Below are positions 37,101 to 46,200 of a stretch of 62,152 bases of DNA, one piece after another. Source of the DNA: Kiritimatiellia bacterium. Its GTDB lineage: Bacteria; Verrucomicrobiota; Kiritimatiellia; RFP12; UBA1067. Numbering within the stretch: the stretch's first letter is position 1; each line of letters opens with the position of its first letter. The position numbers and the translations under genes were made by a program. The stretch spans positions 1-62,152 of the forward strand of contig JAFRSR010000387.1 in NCBI GenBank assembly GCA_017427485.1, in the 5' to 3' direction. The notes under the pieces were generated by a model, which ran no database searches, was not told where the DNA came from, and worked only from the letters and a program-made list of their open reading frames with translations.

Positions 37101-38217
37101 CCCGCCCCTGCTTGTTGCGCCGCCAGCCCTCGGGCAGATAGGAGAGCACGACCTCATGGTCGTTGACGGGATACGGGTAGGCCGCCACGCGTCCGCCCTG
37201 GCCGTAGGCGTCGATGCGCACGGCCTTCGCCCGACGCAGCGGCGCGAGCTGCCACGCGCCGGCGGCCTCTTCGCTTCCCTCGCGCAGGTCGAAGCGCATC
37301 AGCTCGCCCGGCTGGAGCGAGTGGTGGCCCGTGGCGATGCCGAAGAGCAGCGAGCTGCCCGGCACGGCGCGCGCGTGGATGAGCGTGGTGGGGAACCAGG
37401 AGTTGCCGCCGTAGACGGCCCGCTGGTTCGTGCCGTCCACGTTCATGCCGAAGAGCGGCTGCGGGTACATCTGCGAACGGTCGTTGTATTCCCAGCGCGT
37501 GTAGAGGACGCGTCCGTCCGCCGTGAGCGCGGGGTAGTTGTCGTGGACCTGGTCGAAGGTAATGCGCCGGATGTTCGAGCCGTCCGCCTCGCACCGGTAG
37601 AGGTTGCTCACCTCGGTCCACCAGCAGTCGACGATCTGCATGCAGCGCGTGGAGTTGAAGAGAATGCGTCCGTCGGGCAGGTAGCAGCCTTCGTAGTCGG
37701 CGATTCCCTTGCCGAAGGTCAGCTGGCGCGCCTTCTTGTTCGCGAGGTCGTACTCCCAGAGGTGGAAGTCGTCGCCGCGGTCGCTCGCCTTGAAGGAGTA
37801 GAGGAGGCGCGTGCCGTCGGGCGACACGTCCACGTCGCGGAAACACCCTTCCTTCGACTCGAGCAAGACGGTCTCGCGCCAGAGGCCGTCCGGCGTGTAT
37901 TCGGCCAGGCAGAGGCTCGATCCGATCGCCAGGTACGTGCGCTCGTTCTGCGCGTCGGAAAGCGCCTCCGTGTAGGCGTAGTGCGAGCCGCCCATCACGT
38001 AGTGGCGGCAGTAGGTCCAACGGCGCGAAAAGTCCGCGACGCCCTTCAGCCGCTTCGCGCGGCGCGCCAGGCAGTCCTTCCTGTATTCGGCCTCCGCCTT
38101 TCCCTTCGGCAGTCCGCCGTCCTGCCGCAGCCACGTCTCCATCAGCTCGTCAGGCGGCGGCGCGCCGATGACGACAAGCGCAGCCGTCCACAGGAGGAAC
38201 AAGAAGATACGTTTCAT
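34117..38217 (-). CDS. Hydrazine-synthase-alpha-like diheme protein fused to a parallel beta-helix domain
   Basis: 1366 residues. Signal peptide MKRIFLFLLWTAALVVIG. Residues ~90-430 resemble a TolB/WD-like propeller (SPDGTRLLYSF, YLPDGRILFNSTR, TADGRVLYTRWEY). An HZS_alpha-like region (PF18582 type) follows, with two c-type heme motifs, CIGCH and CVACH. From about residue 770 (VKAVDFGFSETNEHNASAIN) the chain is a pectate-lyase-like beta-helix with many short N-x-x-F rungs (VRNCRRTVVENF, FTLRNVDVW). A periplasmic electron carrier joined to a glycan-binding or lyase-like domain is unusual. Start ATG overlaps the decarboxylase stop, with GGAGGT upstream. True hydrazine synthesis is not implied. 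Confidence 0.8.
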   Translation of the reverse strand: MKRIFLFLLWTAALVVIGAPPPDELMETWLRQDGGLPKGKAEAEYRKDCLARRAKRLKGVADFSRRWTYCRHYVMGGSHYAYTEALSDAQNERTYLAIGSSLCLAEYTPDGLWRETVLLESKEGCFRDVDVSPDGTRLLYSFKASDRGDDFHLWEYDLANKKARQLTFGKGIADYEGCYLPDGRILFNSTRCMQIVDCWWTEVSNLYRCEADGSNIRRITFDQVHDNYPALTADGRVLYTRWEYNDRSQMYPQPLFGMNVDGTNQRAVYGGNSWFPTTLIHARAVPGSSLLFGIATGHHSLQPGELMRFDLREGSEEAAGAWQLAPLRRAKAVRIDAYGQGGRVAAYPYPVNDHEVVLSYLPEGWRRNKQGRVLYRDHRAPFGLYWTDVDGGYELLVSQRGKVPCGRPVPVHARKLANRSSVRPDETLTTGTFAIQNVYEGAAMKGVPKGTVKTLRAVSVDYRPAGIGWNSNGGPGGGGLSCTAPALGQGTWGVKRVLGEVPVADDGSVFFEAPACTPIYFMLLDEKGRMVQSMRSWTMLQPGENASCIGCHEPPGQTPDFRASRAGGAPPLKLKRPDGVPPEQAKGFSFLREIQPILDRRCVACHSPAGNTKICDLTSAPVRDERSKRQWTRSYVALTHARAHGQGDRMAWSGNPDHPMLNWISSGSVPTPHPPLTRGSRTSRLLSEKLDKGHARGLTDAELRLFACWIDLGIPFCGDYEEANLWNDADRARWKGCCEKRRAGKTAGEGLPTGCPEFEVELPRATNRPVVKAVDFGFSETNEHNASAINAALAEAKRVGACRVELAPGVYRCFEDGRGVVIDGFEDFTFDGKGATLVFRRDHAPLQTQAELLENAGNVEVRNCRRTVVENFNMDWDWENDPLAVWCTCVGKHVDDSDNASYADFELEKPHPKYPRHVPVQLLTPMAADKSGARMDGTRGPRGYFGMSLGHVGTKSEWLSPTRLRVWPYVRPDYGFVTKESANRYKPKNNVGLVKAIDVGGTFTISHCYYGLNGIVLTSNRHFTLRNVDVWACRGLGVETRGAQKWWQLVNVNVRPKPGCRYPVTSTADAHHVVQSQGFGKMVGCEVTMHQDDHFNYHDRTQIAQTRGLRTVEVVNNRGVAYTLFAVGTEIGLKQEDFSDTGWTGRIVGIDGERITFDRDLPPQKGMLFVLVDKSYATENFMFKDCRFHGAPWSRGIVQGNNVTFDGCTFGPMIGTPLRFISCYTYTSWCEGIGCSNVVVRNCRFENCLAVPAGPDAPQILVSMQIPPDYWPLKFDPITHAAFAKEVADAVASGRKIPPAVDAISDILIERNTFVNPRGCLLSIENASRVTFRDNAVERTDVPWKPLPCAGKIQVKGGRDNAVPAN

Positions 38218-40376
38218 GATCGGCGACCTCCTCCAGACGACAGCATCTGCACGCGGGTTTCCTCGTCGCGGTTGAGGACCTCCACGAAGTACGGGGCATG
38301 TCCGCCGCGGCAGAAGAGCCCGTGGACGGCGTCGGGGCCGTCCGAGGCGATCACGTCGCGGATGAGCCGGATCATCGCCTTCGTGATCCGCAGGCCGGGG
38401 ATGAACACCGGAATGCCGGGCGGATACGGCACGAGGAACTGCGAGGCGATGCGTCCCTCGGACTGCTCGATCGGCACGAGTTCGCCGTCGCAGAGCGCCG
38501 CGTCGCGCGGCAGCGCGACGGGCTGGCCGGACACCGCCTCCAGGATGCGCCCCTCGTTCGCCGTCCCCGCCGTCGGCGCGCCGATCAGGCGGAGATGCTG
38601 GCGGCAGACGCGGAAGAGATACTCGAAATGCTCCTCCATCGTGCCCGCCGTCACGAGGAAGAGGACCGTCGTGGCGCTCGACTTCTCCCACTGGATGTGC
38701 GCCTTGAGAAGCGCCTTCTTGAAGGTGGCGCAGGCCGCCGGCGACTTGAGCAACAGCACGATCTTGAGCGGATCCTTCATGTACCCGGCCGCACGCCAGT
38801 CCGCCGCACGCCCGGCGATCTCCTCCAGGCCGGCGAAGCAGGCGTTCTCCGGCTTGCCGCACGCGTCGGACACCCGCTTGCGGAACGCCGTCGTCCAGCG
38901 CAGGCGCTCGTCGATCAGCTTCAGGCCCTCCCGGCGCATCTGCACGCCCGCGACGTCAAGCGCCGCGAGGAACGGATAGTGCGGCGAGGTGGAGTGCCAG
39001 TAGCGGAGGATCTCGTGCAGGTCGTGCGAGAACTTCTCGTAGCTGCCGCGCCCGTGGAGCGTGAAGCGCCTGCGCAGCCAGCGGAACGCCGGCGAGGAGT
39101 CTTCCTCCAGCAGCTGCTTGAAGCGCGTGGCGACGTGGATCATCGACGCCTGCGAGAACGCCGCCAGCGTCTTGTGGGTGGACTGCACAGAGAAGTGCGC
39201 ACCGCACGTCTCGTTCACGGCGTTGTAGCGCACGGTGTCGCCCTTCCCGCGCCCGAACGTGTAGAACGGGTGGAAGTTGAGGTGCGCGGCCCACGCCTCG
39301 TCCGCGTAGAACAGCACCCCCGCCTTCTCGCAGAGGCGCGCGATCTCCCACACGGGGTAGAGCACGCCCTCGTAAGTGCAGGTTGTGAGGACGAGAAGCC
39401 GCGCGCCGGCAGCCGACGCCAGCTCGTGCTGGATATCTTCGAGGGCAACAGGGCCCCACACGCCCAGTCGCGCGTTCCAGCGGGCGGGCAGGTAGCGCGG
39501 CACCGCGCCCGAGGTCACCACGGCATGGTGGACGCTCTTGTGGCAGTTGCGGTCGATCAACACCGTCTCGCCCGGACGCAGCAGCGTCATCAGCATCGCC
39601 TTGTTCGAGGTGGAGGTGCCGTTCGTGATGTAGCAGCTCTGCGCCGTGCCGAAGATCTCGCTCGTGAGCTTCTGCGCCTCGGAGAGAGGGGTGCGTGCCT
39701 CGGGGCTGGAGAGGTCGCCCAGCGACTCCACCGACACGGAAAGGTCGGTGCGGAAGATCGTGCCGCCGTAGGAATCGAAGAATCCCCGCAGGAACGGCGA
39801 CGTGGAGAAGGCGCGCCCGCCGTTGTGGCCGGGCGTGTGCCAGTTCGTGCCGGCCTTCGTGGTCACATACTGCCGGAGCGCCGTGGAGAAGCGCGGCATC
39901 CAGAAGCTCTTGAAGAGATGGACGATCCGCTCGTGGCACTTGGCCGGATGCGTGAAGACGGCGAAATCCTTCTTCGTCCAGCGGCGCGCCGGAATCGCCA
40001 CGTCAGGATGCCCGCGCCACGTGACCACCACCTTCGGGATGGCGGGGAAGAAGAGCTTCATCCACGCGCGCAGGGGACGACCCTCGATGTCGGCGGACAT
40101 GAATGCGTCGTCGATGAGGAAGAGGCAACACGCGCGCCCGGCGTCCGTCAGCACGCCGCGCGGTCCGCCGCTCGTGAAGAGCGCCCGCGCCAGGTTGTCG
40201 GGCGCGTTGACGGTCACGAGCTTCAGCGGCGGATAGTCAAGCGGGCTGCGCGCGTCGAACGTCTCGCGGCAGAAGTCGCGAAACGCGTCCGAAAGGCCGT
40301 ACTCCACCACCGGCAGGTTCTTGACGTCCTGCCGGTGCGGCTTGTGGAGGTAGAAAACCGTCAACGTCCTGATCAT
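38214..40376 (-). CDS. Orn/Lys/Arg decarboxylase (PLP fold type I)
   Basis: 720 residues. An N-terminal response-regulator-like wing domain (residues 1-~130, with FLIDDAFMSAD) is followed by the PLP domain: NWHTPGHNGGRAF, ITNGTSTSNKAML, FYADEAWAAH (cofactor Asp) and SVQSTHKTLAAFSQASMIH with the Schiff-base Lys. This architecture is typical of large inducible or biosynthetic decarboxylases that give putrescine, cadaverine or agmatine. Substrate is not set by the visible residues. It lies 2 nt downstream of the glycosidase-like gene and overlaps the cytochrome/beta-helix gene by 4 nt. Confidence 0.88.
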   Translation of the reverse strand: MIRTLTVFYLHKPHRQDVKNLPVVEYGLSDAFRDFCRETFDARSPLDYPPLKLVTVNAPDNLARALFTSGGPRGVLTDAGRACCLFLIDDAFMSADIEGRPLRAWMKLFFPAIPKVVVTWRGHPDVAIPARRWTKKDFAVFTHPAKCHERIVHLFKSFWMPRFSTALRQYVTTKAGTNWHTPGHNGGRAFSTSPFLRGFFDSYGGTIFRTDLSVSVESLGDLSSPEARTPLSEAQKLTSEIFGTAQSCYITNGTSTSNKAMLMTLLRPGETVLIDRNCHKSVHHAVVTSGAVPRYLPARWNARLGVWGPVALEDIQHELASAAGARLLVLTTCTYEGVLYPVWEIARLCEKAGVLFYADEAWAAHLNFHPFYTFGRGKGDTVRYNAVNETCGAHFSVQSTHKTLAAFSQASMIHVATRFKQLLEEDSSPAFRWLRRRFTLHGRGSYEKFSHDLHEILRYWHSTSPHYPFLAALDVAGVQMRREGLKLIDERLRWTTAFRKRVSDACGKPENACFAGLEEIAGRAADWRAAGYMKDPLKIVLLLKSPAACATFKKALLKAHIQWEKSSATTVLFLVTAGTMEEHFEYLFRVCRQHLRLIGAPTAGTANEGRILEAVSGQPVALPRDAALCDGELVPIEQSEGRIASQFLVPYPPGIPVFIPGLRITKAMIRLIRDVIASDGPDAVHGLFCRGGHAPYFVEVLNRDEETRVQMLSSGGGRRS

Positions 40377-40378
40377 GG

Positions 40379-43201
40379 CTAGCGATAGCCGACGGGGGGC
40401 GTCACGTCGAAGGAGATTGTCTGGCCCGCCTCGCCGAAGTAGCCGCCGAAGCCGATGCGGAACTGGCGGACCTTCTTCGGATCGAAGGTTGTCGTCTTGC
40501 CGGAGTGGCCGTGGCGCGCGAACGACGTGAACGGCACGTACGAGCGCTCACGGCCTTTCTCGGCGAGCGAGCGCCCCGCGTGCGCAAGGTACATCGAGCC
40601 GTCCTCCATCGACGCGAACACGAGCAGCTCGGGCGCGTACACCTGGTCGTCCTTCACGTCCGTGTCGAACGCGATGCCGCGCATCCCGTCCACGTAGGGC
40701 GTTGCGGCATAGACGTACGGCATGAACAGGAACGTGTCCACGCCGCCCTTCAGGAGACGGGCCTTGGCCCAGACGAGATTGCCTTCCCTCACCTTGTGCT
40801 CGGCCTCCACGGCGGCAGGACACGAAGGCTTGCCCACTTTCAGGACAGGCGCGCCGAGGGGCATCTCCGTAGGCGTGAACTGCTGCGGATCGAATGTCCG
40901 ACGCGCCTGCGCGAGCGGTTTCGCCGTCGTGAGAAGGACGGCGCCGAATGGCGGCAGGTCGAGGGGAATTCCGGCCGCGACAAGCGCGGCCGCTCCCGCA
41001 TGGGGGGCGTGTCCCGCATGGGGAGCCGCCATCTTGGCGGCGGGGCCGTGCGCGCCCGTGCGCGGGTTCCACAGCTCGCACGACGCGTTGCCGGCAAGAC
41101 GCACCGTCCCGCGCCATGCGTCGGGCGAATCGTTCATCACGAGTACCACGTCTCCTTCCGCCGTCCGCCGGCGCGCCACGCGGATCGCCGCCTTCTCCGC
41201 GTTCGCCGTGATGGTCACGGGCGGTTCAAGGAGCGCGTCCATCACGTCGGTGAGCGTCGCTCCCTGCTGTGCGGAGAGGAACACGCCGATGCCGCCGGAC
41301 GCGTTCCGCGCCACGCTGAAGGAGCGGCGCAGGGCGCCCTCCCCGAACATCTCCGCGCAAAGGCTCTTCGCCGACGCGTCGGGGAATCCGGCCTCGCTGT
41401 TCGCGGGACACGCCCCCACCGCCACCACCACGCCGCCGGCCTTCCAGAAGGCGTGGACGTTCCGCAGGGCCGCCGACGAAAGCGTGGTCGCCTGCGGCAG
41501 CACCACCACGCGCCAGCGCAGGTCGCCGTGCGCGAGGCTGTCACCCGACACCTTCGCCTCGGTGAGCGAGCGCGCGTCGACGAACATGTACGAGCGCCGC
41601 CCCTCGAAGAGCGCCGCGCCGCAGTTGCGGAAGCACGACGCCACGCGGGCGTTGTCCGGTCCGCCGCCGCCGTGCAGGCCCGGGCGGTATGTCGACATGA
41701 GCGCCTCCGCCGGATAGAGCAGCGCCACCTCGGCGCCGTTCTGCCCTTCCGCCATCAGCGTGATCGTACGGCCGATCACGGTGTTGATGCGGTTGATCTG
41801 CTCGCGCTTGAACGGTCCCCAGCGGTAGTAGCTCGTGAACGTGTTCACGCCGCCCCACACGAGGCGGTTGAGCGAGCCGATGATCTCGTCCTCGCTCACC
41901 TGGTAGACGGGACGCGTGTCGCCCGGACGGCGCCACTTCTGGCTGTGGTCGGACGCCTCGCACATCACGTAGCGGCTGCCGTTGAGCGCGCCCGCGCTGC
42001 CGCCGAACTGAGCCGTGATCCACGGCACGGTGGACGGAATGCTCGTGAGGCAGTCGATCCCCGGCGCGCTCAGCGCGCGCAGGCAGCGGAAGAAGTCGCC
42101 GTAGTACGGCACATGGGAACAAAGTCCCTCTTCGGCGAGGAGGTGTCCGCCCGAGAGGATGCCGTGCTTCGTGGCCCATTCGGTGAGCTGCCCCATGAAG
42201 TTCTGCGACACGCGGTCGCCCACCAGGTTCCAGAAGTCGTAGCGGAGCCTCGGCGTGGTGCCGGACGCGTTCTCGAAGGTGATGGCCGGCACGTCCGCCA
42301 GCAGGTCGCGTCCCGTGCGCGCGCGGTAGTCGGCGGGCAGGTCGGGGCACCACGGCAGCACGTAGTACGGCATCTGACGCAGCCAGCTGCTCATGAGCGA
42401 CGGCTCGTCCGTGAACGTGGACGTGAACACCTTCAGGTCCGCGCCCAGCTCCTTCGCGTAGCGGTCGTGCGTGAGCTCGATGAAGCGGGCGGTCGGCTCG
42501 CGCATGAGCAGGTTGATGTAGGGCTGCTTGAGGGCGAGGCTCAGCGCGGAGTGGGTGGACTCGTAGAGGTAGTCCTCCGTAATGCCGATCACGCGCCACT
42601 GGGCGGGTCCCTGGGCGGGGGCGGTCCACTGCACCTTGCCGTCCTTCGCGCCGGCGCCGACGTCCACGGCGGCGTCCGTATCGGGACGGCCGGCCTTCAT
42701 CGGGCACGCCACCGCCCTTCTGAACGTGCCGGGCGGGAGCGTCAGCTCCGCCTGCGCGCCGGCGGCGACGTTCGTGGCGGCCACGAGCACGCCGCGCGCC
42801 TGCCATTCGGGATGGCCGCGCATCGTCTTGTCGCGCGCCGTGCCGGAGGGATAGCCATTCTCGTCGTAGAGCCAGAGCGTCATCCCCGCCGTCTTCGCCT
42901 CCTTCACCACGTAGCGCATCGTGTCCCAGTCGGCCGCCGAGTCGAGGTAGTTCGTGCCGAAGCTCACGTTGCACGCCATGCCGCCGAAGCCGTCCAGCAT
43001 CAGGTTCCTCAGCTCGGCGTCGTTCGCCTTCCTGTTGTTCGGCCGTCCGTGGTGGAGCGGCAGGATGCGCGCGGACGCGGGCGGGTTCGCGAACCGCGCG
43101 GCGCGGCTGCCGCCCTCGGGCGGCGCCTTGGGAAGGGAGTCGGCGGCCGCGACGCATGCCGCGCAGCAAGCCGAGAGGAAGAGGGCGTGTTTGATTTTCA
43201 T
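40379..43201 (-). CDS. Secreted rhamnosidase-like (GH106-type) glycoside hydrolase
   Basis: 940 residues. Signal peptide MKIKHALFLSACCAACVAAA, almost the same as that of the next gene upstream. Motifs LWLYDENGYPSGTA, FTDEP and SGGHLLAEEG, in a large TIM-barrel, fit alpha-L-rhamnosidase family GH106 or a close relative. WGGVNTFTSYYRWGPF and the C-terminal beta-sandwich (PFTSFARHGHSG) also fit. Near residue 730 a repeat-encoded insert (AAPHAGHAPHAGAAA) coincides with three hairpins. Probably removes rhamnose from pectic or related glycans, but the exact specificity is unproven. Leaderless promoter at 43208-43237. Confidence 0.65.
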   Translation of the reverse strand: MKIKHALFLSACCAACVAAADSLPKAPPEGGSRAARFANPPASARILPLHHGRPNNRKANDAELRNLMLDGFGGMACNVSFGTNYLDSAADWDTMRYVVKEAKTAGMTLWLYDENGYPSGTARDKTMRGHPEWQARGVLVAATNVAAGAQAELTLPPGTFRRAVACPMKAGRPDTDAAVDVGAGAKDGKVQWTAPAQGPAQWRVIGITEDYLYESTHSALSLALKQPYINLLMREPTARFIELTHDRYAKELGADLKVFTSTFTDEPSLMSSWLRQMPYYVLPWCPDLPADYRARTGRDLLADVPAITFENASGTTPRLRYDFWNLVGDRVSQNFMGQLTEWATKHGILSGGHLLAEEGLCSHVPYYGDFFRCLRALSAPGIDCLTSIPSTVPWITAQFGGSAGALNGSRYVMCEASDHSQKWRRPGDTRPVYQVSEDEIIGSLNRLVWGGVNTFTSYYRWGPFKREQINRINTVIGRTITLMAEGQNGAEVALLYPAEALMSTYRPGLHGGGGPDNARVASCFRNCGAALFEGRRSYMFVDARSLTEAKVSGDSLAHGDLRWRVVVLPQATTLSSAALRNVHAFWKAGGVVVAVGACPANSEAGFPDASAKSLCAEMFGEGALRRSFSVARNASGGIGVFLSAQQGATLTDVMDALLEPPVTITANAEKAAIRVARRRTAEGDVVLVMNDSPDAWRGTVRLAGNASCELWNPRTGAHGPAAKMAAPHAGHAPHAGAAALVAAGIPLDLPPFGAVLLTTAKPLAQARRTFDPQQFTPTEMPLGAPVLKVGKPSCPAAVEAEHKVREGNLVWAKARLLKGGVDTFLFMPYVYAATPYVDGMRGIAFDTDVKDDQVYAPELLVFASMEDGSMYLAHAGRSLAEKGRERSYVPFTSFARHGHSGKTTTFDPKKVRQFRIGFGGYFGEAGQTISFDVTPPVGYR
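40972..41041. repeat. Triple-hairpin repeat inside the rhamnosidase-like gene
   Basis: CGGCCGCG-ACAAG-CGCGGCCG (40972-40992), two direct copies of CCCGCATGGGG, and GCCGCCA-TCT-TGGCGGC (41025-41041). It encodes AAKMAAPHAGHAPHAGAAAL in frame. Another case of a palindromic element carried within a coding region. Confidence 0.7.
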
Positions 43202-43207
43202 GCCCGT

Positions 43208-43237
43208 AGTTTAGCATTTCCCATTCCGCCGCGTCAA
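43208..43237 (-). promoter_or_regulatory. Leaderless promoter of the rhamnosidase-like gene
   Basis: -35 TTGACG (43237-43232), 18-bp spacer, -10 TAAACT (43213-43208), 6 nt (ACGGGC), then ATG. Nearly the same as the promoter at 46717-46746, including flanking CAGTTTCCG. A weak hairpin (CATTTCCCATTCC with GGAATGGGGAATG) spans it. Confidence 0.7.
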
Positions 43238-43266
43238 ACGGAAACTGGGGAATGGGGAATGGGGAA

Positions 43267-46200
43267 CTACCTAAACATCAGCACGGTGCCCTTCGGGCGC
43301 ACCTCCAGGCAGCCGATGCCGGAGACGAGCCCCGAGGGATGCGAGGCGTCGATGAAGCCCGACACGGACACGCCGTTGAGCCGCAGACGGTCAATGCGGT
43401 TCGTGCCCGCGAAATCGAGCCGCAGGCGCGTGCCGTCCGAAAGGTCGAGCGCCAGCTTCTCGGGAAGGTCCGGCTCGGCGATCTCGTCCGCCTTCTTGAT
43501 CAGCACCTGGTCCACGAACGCCGTCACGTCGGTGGCCGTCGCGCCCACCTTCAGGTGCGAGCCGTCCGGCTGCGGCAGGCCGTTGAGGCTCATGATGCCG
43601 AACGTGTACGTGCCTGCCGCCGGCACGTTGAAGAGCGTGCTGCGGAACACGAAGTTCGTTGTGTAGATGCTTGGCGTGCGGTAGAGCTGGTTCGTCACGC
43701 CGTTCCCGTCCACGAGGAAGAACGCCACCTGGTTGCCGGAGTAGTTCATGCTCGGCGTCGGGTTGTAGATCCACACGCGCGAGCGCGTGGAGAATTCCAG
43801 CCGATACGCACCTGGCTGGGAGAAAGTGACCTCATGCGTGGCCGTTCCGCACTGGGTTAACTCAAGCGCCGTATTGTTTATGCCGTGGGTCAGGCCGTAG
43901 GCGTATGGGTGGTCGCTGCTGACGTTCGGCAAGGCGCGGCCAGGGTCTCTGACTGTTATCTCCGACTTCGACGTATATGTGCTGCCGTCCTTGATGGGCG
44001 TAAGCGTCCACCCGGCCGCCGACGCGAACGGTTCGTCGAGCACCATTCCTTCCACACCGTCCTGCCGCACGAACTCAAAATCGTCGACGATCGCGCAAGG
44101 GGTGTTATTGGAGCCGTTCGTCCCGATCTGGCGTACGCGCAGCTGCACGGTCGTATCCGCGTCAAGCGTGATTGGCGCGTTGAACGTGACGGTGACCATG
44201 TCGGGGTCTGAGTATGCCCCCGTCGTTCCGAGCGAGGTCTCCACGCCGTCCGCCACAAGCCATGCCTGCAGATTGCGCGAGCGGTGCGTCAACGCCCCGT
44301 TCCACTTCCGCCCCTCGCTGTAGTACATTCCGCCCAGACGGCACCGCAGACGCCACTTGCCGGCGGGCAGCGTGAACGACGACGAGGTGATGGCGGCATC
44401 CGTACCGTAGAGCGCAAGCTGGATGCCGCCCCACGCGCTCGCAGAATCGAGGTACAGCGCGCCGCTCGTCATGCCGCGCGTCAGCACGCACACGTCTGGA
44501 TTGGTCTGGCCGCTCGACGCGAACGTCCAGTCCTCCACCGTGTTCGCGTTGCTGAGGTCCGTGCGCGAGCTGAAGGGGATGTCCGCGCGCTCGAAGTCGC
44601 CGTTGGGCGGTCGAACGACGGTCTCCGTCTCCGGCTCCGTGATCAGCCGGAAACGGAAGTCGTCGAAGATCGTGTGCGCGTCGCCGGAGCCGACATCCTG
44701 GTTCAGTACGAACGTGTACGGCCCCGCCTCCACGTCGCGCACACGGAAGCGCTGATGGCGCGTCGTCATCTCCACGTACCCCATCGCCGTGCCGATCTCG
44801 TTCGTGACGCCATTGCGCACGAGCGACATCTTCACCTGCCCGCCCGCGTATGTGTCGTTGCCACGCGTACCCGTCATGCGTCCGGCGGTGAGGAACGTCA
44901 GCTCGTAGTCGCCCGCCTGCGGGAAGGTGACCGTGTTCTCGACCACACACCCCCTCTTGAGAGCCATCACGACATTCCCCTGGAACGGGTAGTCCTCGTA
45001 TCTGAAATTCGCCTTGCCCCCACCGTCAATCACCCAGTGGCCGTTGCCGGACTTGCAGTTCGCGATGTTGATGAAGTAGAACGCGCCGTAGACCTGGCTG
45101 TTTGAGTCGGACACATAATGACTTGAGAAGGTCCAGTTATAGTAGGTGCCCAATGCGCCTCTTTCATATGCGGTTGACGTGCTCTGCCACGCCTCCATGT
45201 CCGCGTTGGGCATCGTGGCGAAGATGTCGCCGCCCGCCTTCGGAGCGCCGTCGGCGCGCGGGGCGGAGAGGATGACTTCGCCCGGACCGTGCGCCGAAAG
45301 GCGCTTCATCCCCTCCGGAAGGGACGCCACGCGCACGCTTGACGTGGCCGAAAGCGCGAGCGTGGCCACGCCGTCCGCCGCCCGCGCGGCGGTCGGCGCG
45401 TTCGCGGCGGAGAGTACGGCATAGGCGTTTTGCCCAACCGTCAACGCGTCGCCCGGAGCGAACGCGAACGGCAGCTCGCCGGCGGAAACGTGCACCGTAC
45501 CGGAGTCAACGCGGAGCGTCCCGACATTCGGAACCTTTGGCGAGGTGACGACCTCCGCGCCGTTCGCCGCCAGCACGCGGCCCGCGCCCGCCTGGACACT
45601 CGCCGCGCCGACCGCGACCGACACGGTCGTGTTCGTCGCCGAAGACACTTCAATCGCGCCGGGCGAGCGCCCCGCCGCCGTCCACTTCCGCAGCAGGTAC
45701 TCGCCCACCGCCATCCGCTCGGCAGCCGAAAGTCGGTTCGTGAACACAACCACCTCGCCCAGCGCGTCACCACCGGCACGATAGCCGTTTGCGGCAGACC
45801 AGATGTTGCGGTCGTTGAAGAAGTTGCCAAACGTCCCCAGCGTCTGCCCGGCATGCCATTCGTGGAGATAGGGGCCGACACCCACCGCCGTCGAGAAAGG
45901 CCGGACATCTTTGCCGTTCCACCGCGTCGTTCCTGCAATAATGCCTGGATGGGTGGCCACGCTACCCAGATTTCCCAAAACCGCATAAGTACTCGGATGC
46001 CAGAAGAGCGTCTGCCCGCCGTTGGCCCCGAGCGGGTAAGCCCAAGCATCCGAAACACACCCGCTGAAGAACACGTGATGGACGATACTAATGGCATTGG
46101 CGTCTGCGCGTGTCTTAGAAAGGATACGCATCCAACTGCCCGAAAAACGACCATTGAAGTCCACGTAATCCATCCCATTCGTGAGGGCGATCTTCTTCAC

